Positions 58,863-64,000 of a stretch of 64,000 bases of DNA are shown here, piece by piece (the first letter of the stretch is position 1; each line of letters opens with the position of its first letter). Origin of the DNA: CAMTWZ01 sp041749075 (GTDB lineage: Bacteria; Bacteroidota; Rhodothermia; Balneolales; HLUCCA01). Under the pieces are notes generated by a model. The model searched no databases. It was given only the letters and a program-made list of their open reading frames with translations, and was not told the origin of the DNA. The stretch lies in the NCBI GenBank assembly GCA_041749075.1, contig JBGTBY010000024.1, positions 1 to 64,000 on the forward strand, read 5' to 3'. Position numbers and translations under genes: made by a program.

Positions 58863-60505
58863 ACTATCCTGCATTACTACTCCTCCTGCTTTTCAGCTTT
58901 AACCAGATTTTCGCTCAGTCTCTACCGATTGAGATAGACGGCGAGTTTGATGACTGGGACCAAGCGACACTCCTATTTTCCGTCGATCCAACGGCTCCCG
59001 AACCATCAGGTATCCATGTGAAGCGGGTCTGGGCGGCGAACGACGACCGGTTTCTGTTCTTGAAAATCGAAATCGATCGCGAAATCACCTTGCAAGAAAC
59101 CAATCCGATCGTTTTGCTGATGGATACCGACAACAACGCGTCGAATGGTGCGGAACTTCGTTGGGTGTTTGGCAACCGTCAGGGTACATTCCATCACGCG
59201 TCGGTCTCGCATTCCATACGATACCCAAACATCCGGCTCCGTACTGCGCCAACGGTTTCTTCGTCGATGTTTGAAATCGCGATCGGAAGAGACACACAAC
59301 CGAATGGCTCTGTCTCATTATTTCAGTCCGATACGATTCAAATCCAATTCCAAGGTGCCAACAATACACTCACGGTAGGTACGTACACATTCGATCTGAA
59401 GCCTGTCCTAGCACCCGAACCCATTCCACTTGACCGGTTCGACAATTCGGATGTACGCGTTCTTGCGTTCAATGCCTGGAGCGACAAACTGTTTGACACC
59501 CAATACACCAATCAGTACCGGCGCATTCTTGAAGCGCTGAGCCCGGATATCATAGCGTTCCAAGAAATTTGGAATCACAATGCGGCTCAGACGGCTCAAC
59601 GTGTGGAGGCCCTAGTGCCCAGCGGAGATGATTTTCAATGGCATGCGGTAAAACTCGACCAAGGGAACGTCACTGTAAGCAAATATCCCATATTGGAATC
59701 GTGGCACATCTTGGAGAATCACCGGTTAACCGCAGCATTGATCGACCTACCGGAAGCGTACAATACCAATCTGATGTTGGTGAACATCCATTTGCGGTGT
59801 TGTAGCGGAGGTGAAACCAATCGATGGAATGAAGTCGCCGCACTTGCGAACTTCATATCCAACGCACCCATCCCGGAAGGCACTCCGATCGTTCTTGCAG
59901 GTGACTTTAACCTGGTCGGCAATAGTGGACAACTTTCCGCAATCGAGACAAATGGCCTCCAGCGAGTGCGTGCTCGTCAGACAGAAAAACGAATGAACTA
60001 CACATGGCGAAACGACAGTGGTGCATACAGTCCGGGCAAACTCGATTATATTTTCTATACAAGCAGTTCGCTGACGCTAAAGAACAAGTACACGCTGCAG
60101 GTCGAAGAGATGTCGCCGGATCAGCGCGAACGTTATGGCTTGCAATTTGGTGACACACAAGTGGCGTCGGACCATTTACCCCATGTGGCGGATTTCCAAG
60201 TGAAAACGTCCACCAGTGCGACCGAAAAATCCAGTTTAATCCATCCATACTCACTCGAGCAGAACTTCCCGAATCCATTCAACCCCGCTACAAAGATTGC
60301 CTTCACGGTACCGGAACCAGTGAATGTGCAAATCGATGTCTTTGATCAATTGGGACGCCGGGTTTCCAGGCTTGTAAATGAGACCTTTTCCTCTGGTCTG
60401 CATGAAATCGCATTTGACGCATCCGCTCTACCGAGCGGTATATTCCTCATCCGAATGATTTCGGGAGAACAGGTCTTTACCAGGAAGATGACCTTGATGA
60501 AGTAA
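58856..60505 (+). CDS. T9SS-secreted EEP-family nuclease/phosphatase with N-terminal binding domain
   Basis: A 549-residue protein: signal peptide (MLNYPALLLLLLFSFNQIFAQ), a DOMON/CBM9-like beta domain (about 22-180; IEIDGEFDDWDQA), an EEP catalytic domain (about 195-450) and a T9SS sorting domain (about 465-549). EEP motifs are VLAFNAWSD, FQEIWNHN, NIHLRCC, LAGDFNL, KLDYIFYT and SDHLPHV. The histidine and two aspartates expected for catalysis are present. It lies between rsmD and coaD, which are commonly neighbours, so this may be a later insertion. Confidence 0.85.
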   Translation: MLNYPALLLLLLFSFNQIFAQSLPIEIDGEFDDWDQATLLFSVDPTAPEPSGIHVKRVWAANDDRFLFLKIEIDREITLQETNPIVLLMDTDNNASNGAELRWVFGNRQGTFHHASVSHSIRYPNIRLRTAPTVSSSMFEIAIGRDTQPNGSVSLFQSDTIQIQFQGANNTLTVGTYTFDLKPVLAPEPIPLDRFDNSDVRVLAFNAWSDKLFDTQYTNQYRRILEALSPDIIAFQEIWNHNAAQTAQRVEALVPSGDDFQWHAVKLDQGNVTVSKYPILESWHILENHRLTAALIDLPEAYNTNLMLVNIHLRCCSGGETNRWNEVAALANFISNAPIPEGTPIVLAGDFNLVGNSGQLSAIETNGLQRVRARQTEKRMNYTWRNDSGAYSPGKLDYIFYTSSSLTLKNKYTLQVEEMSPDQRERYGLQFGDTQVASDHLPHVADFQVKTSTSATEKSSLIHPYSLEQNFPNPFNPATKIAFTVPEPVNVQIDVFDQLGRRVSRLVNETFSSGLHEIAFDASALPSGIFLIRMISGEQVFTRKMTLMK

Positions 60506-60561
60506 CGTATTCACACGAAACGTCTCTACTTTAAAATTTATCATTTAAAATTTCTTCCATC

Positions 60562-61047
60562 ATGACAGCCCTCTACGCCGGGTCGTTCGACCCAATCACA
60601 TATGGTCATCTGGATATCCTGGAACGTGCTTCCGCGCTGTTTGAACATGTGCATGTGACGGTGGCGATGAATACTAGAAAGGAATCGGTCTTCACCGCCG
60701 AAGAGCGGATCGCTCTGATCAATGAATGTCTTGAAGGAAAAGAATGGGCGAAGAAAGTGACTGTGGGACAATTCACCGGATTATTAGTGGACCATGCGAA
60801 GAAGCTGGGTGTGAACACGTTGGTCCGCGGCGTCAGGCAGGTGTCGGATTTCGAGTATGAGTTTCGCATGGCACTGATGAACCGGCGCCTGGCCCCGAAC
60901 TTGGACACGATTTTTCTGATGCCGAATGAAGAATTGACCTTCGTCTCGGCGAGCTTGGTGAAAGAAGTGGCCTACTGGGGTGGGGAATTGAGCCACTTCG
61001 TGCCCGAAAATGTGGCGAAAGCACTGACTTCCCACTACAAAAAATAG
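60562..61047 (+). CDS. coaD: Phosphopantetheine adenylyltransferase
   Basis: A 161-residue CoaD making dephospho-CoA from 4'-phosphopantetheine and ATP. Nucleotidyltransferase motif AGSFDPITYGHLDI (TxGH), NTRKESVFTAEERI, LVRGVRQVSDFEYE and the SASLVKEVA (S-x-x-x-K) block are all present. Start ATG 60562 gives the standard family N-terminus. Confidence 0.94.
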   Translation: MTALYAGSFDPITYGHLDILERASALFEHVHVTVAMNTRKESVFTAEERIALINECLEGKEWAKKVTVGQFTGLLVDHAKKLGVNTLVRGVRQVSDFEYEFRMALMNRRLAPNLDTIFLMPNEELTFVSASLVKEVAYWGGELSHFVPENVAKALTSHYKK

Positions 61048-61070
61048 TGCGCTAAGCCTTATTTTGAGGC

Positions 61071-62267
61071 ATGACCATTTCCCAACGGGCGAACGCCCTT
61101 TCCGCTTCCGAGACCCTAAAAATCACTGCGCTTGCCAAAGAGATGCAGCGCGCCGGCAAATCCGTGATTTCGTTGAGTGCCGGTGAACCCGATTTCAAAA
61201 CCCCATCCCATATTTGTGATGCGGCCATTCAGGCCATCCGCGACGGACACCACGGATACACGGTGAACGCCGGCACCCCCGAGCTTCGTGAGTTGATCGT
61301 AGCCAAACTCAAGCGCGACAACCAACTTGAGTACACTCCCGAGCAGATCATCGTCTCCAACGGTGCGAAACAATCGGTAGGATTCGCCATCCTCGCCACC
61401 ATCAACCCTGGCGACGAAGTGATCATCCCCGCGCCGTTTTGGGTGTCCTATCCCGAAATGGTGAAGCTTGCTGAGGGGACATCCGTCCTGCTCCGCACCG
61501 CGTTCGAAAACGATTACAAGCTCACTCCTGCACAGTTGCGCGCCGCGATCACACCGAAAACCCGGATGCTCATTCTGTGCTCACCTTCCAACCCCACCGG
61601 TAGCTGCTACTCGCGTGATGAATTGAAGGAACTCGCAGCCGTGTTGCTTGAATTTCCGGATATCCTGGTGCTGTCCGATGAGATTTACGAATACATCATT
61701 TTTGATGGCGAGCATGTGAGCATCGCCGCGGCTGAGCCGAAATTGAAAGACCGTGTGATCGTGGTGAACGGCTTTTCGAAAGGCTTCGCCATGACCGGCT
61801 GGCGGCTCGGTTACCTCGCCGCAAGCAAAGAGATCGTAGGTGCCTTTGGCAAGATCCAAAGCCAGGAGACATCCGCACCCAGCACCATTTCCCAGAAAGC
61901 CGGCGAGGCCGCGCTTCGTGGGTCCCTCGACACCGTGTTCGCCATGCGCGACGCCTTCAAAGCCCGTCGCGATTTCATGGTCCAAGCCCTCAATGCAATC
62001 CCAGGTGTGAGATGCTTCAATCCGGGTGGCGCGTTTTATGTGTTTCCGGATATTTCGGCCTATTTGGGCAAGAAGAGTCCGGACGGAACCCTCATCGCGA
62101 CGTCATCCGACCTTAGCCTCTTCCTCATCGAAGCTGCGGGTATCGCAACCGTTCCCGGCGACGCATTTGGCGAACCCGACGGCATCCGGCTTAGCTATGC
62201 CTGCTCCATGGCCGACCTCGAAGAATCGGTCAAACGCCTGAAAAAAGGTCTCGAAACCTTGTCGTGA
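61071..62267 (+). CDS. Aspartate aminotransferase-type class I/II aminotransferase
   Basis: A 398-residue PLP enzyme of the prokaryotic aspartate aminotransferase subgroup. Seen: SLSAGEPDFKTP, SNGAKQSVGFA, SPSNPTGSCYSRDEL, VLSDEIYEYIIFDGE, the PLP lysine K237 in NGFSKGFAMTGWRLGYLA, and FNPGGAFYVFPD. Aspartate/2-oxoglutarate or broader (prephenate) specificity is possible. It overlaps the GbsR-like gene at its stop (GTGA). Confidence 0.9.
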   Translation: MTISQRANALSASETLKITALAKEMQRAGKSVISLSAGEPDFKTPSHICDAAIQAIRDGHHGYTVNAGTPELRELIVAKLKRDNQLEYTPEQIIVSNGAKQSVGFAILATINPGDEVIIPAPFWVSYPEMVKLAEGTSVLLRTAFENDYKLTPAQLRAAITPKTRMLILCSPSNPTGSCYSRDELKELAAVLLEFPDILVLSDEIYEYIIFDGEHVSIAAAEPKLKDRVIVVNGFSKGFAMTGWRLGYLAASKEIVGAFGKIQSQETSAPSTISQKAGEAALRGSLDTVFAMRDAFKARRDFMVQALNAIPGVRCFNPGGAFYVFPDISAYLGKKSPDGTLIATSSDLSLFLIEAAGIATVPGDAFGEPDGIRLSYACSMADLEESVKRLKKGLETLS

Positions 62268-62821
62268 AAGCCCAAGCCCATATCGATGCCGTCCAGCAGT
62301 TTGTCCTCTATTGGGGAGAGATGGCACCGGCTTGGGGAATCAACAAAACAATGGCACAGATCCATGCGCTGTTGTATGCCGAGCAGGATTCGCTAGACAC
62401 GGATTTCATCATGCAGCGCCTCGATGTGAGCCGTGGCAATGCCAACATGAACTTGCGAAGCCTGGTGCAATGGGGTTTGGTTCATAAAGTTCGCAAAGAC
62501 GGAAGCCGCAAAGACTACTACACGGCCGAAAAGGATGTGTGGGAAGTGGCCGCCATCATCATCCGCGAACGGCAACATCGTGAACTGGGTCCGGTTCGCG
62601 AAAACTTGCAAGAATGTCTCGATATCCTGGGCAAGGACAAAAATGCCGATCCTCAGACCGATGAATTCCGCGAGCGGATCGGAGATTTCATCAAGTTTTT
62701 GGACTTCGTGAACGATATGACATCCGCCATGCTGCCATTCATCACATCGAAGAAAAGTCAGTCGTTGAAAAATCTGCTCATGCTGATGAGCTCATTGAAA
62801 GGCAAGAAGAAAAAATCATGA
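62264..62821 (+). CDS. GbsR/MarR-family transcriptional regulator
   Basis: A 185-residue regulator starting at GTG 62264. N-terminal winged helix: INKTMAQIHALLYAEQDSLDTDFIMQRLDVSRGNANMNLRSLVQWGLVHKV, as in GbsR. The C-terminal half is helical and probably a dimerisation domain. In the family, GbsR responds to choline/betaine; a role at this locus is not shown. Confidence 0.85.
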   Translation: MKAQAHIDAVQQFVLYWGEMAPAWGINKTMAQIHALLYAEQDSLDTDFIMQRLDVSRGNANMNLRSLVQWGLVHKVRKDGSRKDYYTAEKDVWEVAAIIIRERQHRELGPVRENLQECLDILGKDKNADPQTDEFRERIGDFIKFLDFVNDMTSAMLPFITSKKSQSLKNLLMLMSSLKGKKKKS

Positions 62822-63177
62822 TCCGGCGACACGACATTGGAAAATCGGGCGAAGATCAAGCCGTGGAATTCCTTGAAGGGAAGGGTTACACGATTTTGGA
62901 TCGGAATTATCGCTTCATGCGCGGCGAAATCGACATCATCGCATTGGATGATCCGTTCATCGTATTCGTCGAAGTGAAAAAGCGCAGTTCCGACTTGTTT
63001 GGTCGGCCCGAAGAACACATCCGTCCCGCCCAGAAAAAGAAGCTGCATGAAGTGGCCAGTTTTTGGTTGCATGAGCGACGCATGGAAGGAATCCCCGCGC
63101 GATTCGATGTGATCGCCGTGTTGGAAAAGCCCGGTACCGAATCGATGCTCATGCATTACAAGTTTGCGTTCCGCTAA
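62818..63177 (+). CDS. yraN: YraN/UPF0102 family nuclease-like protein
   Basis: A 119-residue small protein with the endonuclease-like core GKSGEDQAVEFLEGKGYTILDRNYRFMRGEIDIIALDDPFIVFVEVKKR. E..D...E-V-K is the PD-(D/E)XK signature. The function in cells is unclear. It overlaps the gbsR-like stop by ATGA. Confidence 0.9.
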   Translation: MIRRHDIGKSGEDQAVEFLEGKGYTILDRNYRFMRGEIDIIALDDPFIVFVEVKKRSSDLFGRPEEHIRPAQKKKLHEVASFWLHERRMEGIPARFDVIAVLEKPGTESMLMHYKFAFR

Positions 63178-63194
63178 ATCGCTATCTTCATTTC

Positions 63195-63506
63195 ATGCGA
63201 ATCAACTGGACTTTGCTGAACCCGCTTCATTGGAAACGCTCGTTTCTCATCTGGGTTTTAGGTGGGTTTTTTGTCCTCTGGATCGGTGTTCTCGATACCT
63301 ATAGCTTGTTGGCGCGGTATCAGTTAAGCCGTGAGCGCGCCGAACTCATCCAACGGACGGAACAGCTCATTCGCGAGAGCGATGAGCTGAGTGCGAAGAT
63401 CCAAGCCTTGCAACGCGACCCGGCTCTGCTAGAGCGCATCGCCCGTGAAGAGTACGGAATGCGTCGACGTGGAGAAACTGTTTATAGAATCCGCACCTCA
63501 GACTAA
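63195..63506 (+). CDS. FtsB/DivIC-like septum formation initiator
   Basis: A 103-residue single-pass membrane protein: cytoplasmic start, one membrane helix (about 13-37) and a coiled coil (ERAELIQRTEQLIRESDELSAKIQALQ) ending in LLERIAREEYGMRRRGETVYRI, the classical DivIC/FtsB pattern. It links FtsL and FtsQ in cell division. Confidence 0.88.
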   Translation: MRINWTLLNPLHWKRSFLIWVLGGFFVLWIGVLDTYSLLARYQLSRERAELIQRTEQLIRESDELSAKIQALQRDPALLERIAREEYGMRRRGETVYRIRTSD

Positions 63507-63510
63507 TATT

Positions 63511-64000
63511 ATGCTTACGATTGGAATTGATCTCGGCGGCACGAACATCAAAGCCGCATTGGTAGATGATGAGAAAGGAATCTTGCACAAGTTTTCGTTT
63601 TCGACGGAAGCGGACAAGGGTGTAGATCATATCATCAACAAGCTCGTGGAAGCCATCAAAGTGGCCGGAGCGAAAGCAAAAGGGCCCATTTCAGGTGTAG
63701 GCGTCGGATCACCAGGGGTTATTTCCTATGATCGTACCACGGTCAGCAACCCACCGAATTTCCCGGGATGGACATCCGTGAATTTGGCCGCAGAGTTAAA
63801 AAAACGAACATTTTTCGATGTCTATGTGGACAATGATGCCAATCTTATGGCCTTGGGCTCGTCCTATTTCGGGATGGGTAAAACCCATGCGAATTTCATC
63901 ATGGTCACATTGGGAACCGGCGTAGGTGGTGGCATCATCTATCAGAACAAATTGTTCCGCGGCGCCACCGGAGGCGCTGGGGAACTGGGTCATGTGATGA
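63511..64000 (+). CDS. ROK-family sugar kinase (glucokinase-like), N-terminal part, truncated by window end
   Basis: 163 residues are visible. IGIDLGGTNIKAAL is the N-terminal ATP-phosphate motif; VGVGSPGVIS, VYVDNDANLMALG (catalytic Asp), MVTLGTGVGGGII and ATGGAGELGHV continue the ROK fold. The zinc-binding CxCGxxGC motif would be beyond the edge. Likely reaction: phosphorylation of glucose or a related sugar using ATP. It starts 4 bp after the DivIC-like gene. Confidence 0.88.
   Translation, partial: MLTIGIDLGGTNIKAALVDDEKGILHKFSFSTEADKGVDHIINKLVEAIKVAGAKAKGPISGVGVGSPGVISYDRTTVSNPPNFPGWTSVNLAAELKKRTFFDVYVDNDANLMALGSSYFGMGKTHANFIMVTLGTGVGGGIIYQNKLFRGATGGAGELGHVM

Noticed and set aside
1..64000. 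tRNA, rRNA or other structured RNA genes
   Set aside because: I looked through the intergenic gaps and saw no cloverleaf or rRNA-like sequence; nearly all space is coding or repeats.

Overview
The window comes from a bacterium of the Bacteroidota/Rhodothermota/Ignavibacteriota-like superphylum that carries a type IX secretion system (T9SS). The signs are five proteins ending in a Por-type sorting domain (FPNPFNP ... YDVLGR ... GKMTLLK), a PorX response regulator with a PglZ-like phosphatase domain, a DUF349 protein, a DUF3822-like gene next to rsmD, and SpmA/SpmB. Genes are tightly packed: ATGA or GTGA stop/start overlaps are frequent and several convergent pairs overlap at their stop codons. 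I saw no tRNA, rRNA or CRISPR array.

Layout. 1-130: the edge of an IS256-like insertion sequence. 150-2925: a Cys/Met-metabolism PLP enzyme and spmA-spmB. 2951-7124: a cassette (lipase, small lipoprotein, and the opposing dsbA-like/VKOR/EEP operon) bounded by two inverted copies of a repeat of about 405 bp. 7177-11047: uup, an NAD(P)-binding protein, a cation antiporter and OsmC. 11292-17800: a seven-gene CecR/YbhGFSR-like ABC-2 exporter operon with its own TolC and TetR, followed by a second TetR. 18874-33667: tricorn-type protease, sensor kinase/adenylate cyclase fusion, RhlE-like helicase, PKD protein, TPR protein, RluA-like synthase, DUF349 protein, metallo-beta-lactamase-fold protein and a degenerate SRAP protein. 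33708-42447: CPBP protease, fumarylacetoacetase, two tandem T9SS metalloproteases, trhO, a lipoprotein, an alpha/beta hydrolase and a ComEA-like HhH protein. 42696-52888: porX-tsaE, then two very large T9SS surface proteins (a five-module beta-helix protein with dockerin-like and cohesin-like domains, and a three-cohesin-like protein). 52860-64000: symporter, thiamine pyrophosphokinase, nrnA, HtrA-like protease, a DUF3822-like gene, rsmD, a T9SS nuclease-fold protein, coaD, aminotransferase, GbsR-like regulator, yraN, divIC-like gene and a truncated ROK kinase.

Two signals stand out. First, the first 19 kb holds a family of intergenic inverted-terminal elements ending in CTGTCCGCAAGT. Three copies are exactly 98 bp between the terminal repeats, two of them lie inside the 405-bp repeats, and one supplies the last codons of a gene. 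Second, dockerin-like and cohesin-like modules sit in neighbouring T9SS cargo proteins, which suggests a possible cell-surface assembly. Separately, short palindromic or tandem repeats have entered coding sequences (efflux-lipoprotein signal peptide, ComEA linker, helicase tail, symporter membrane segment).
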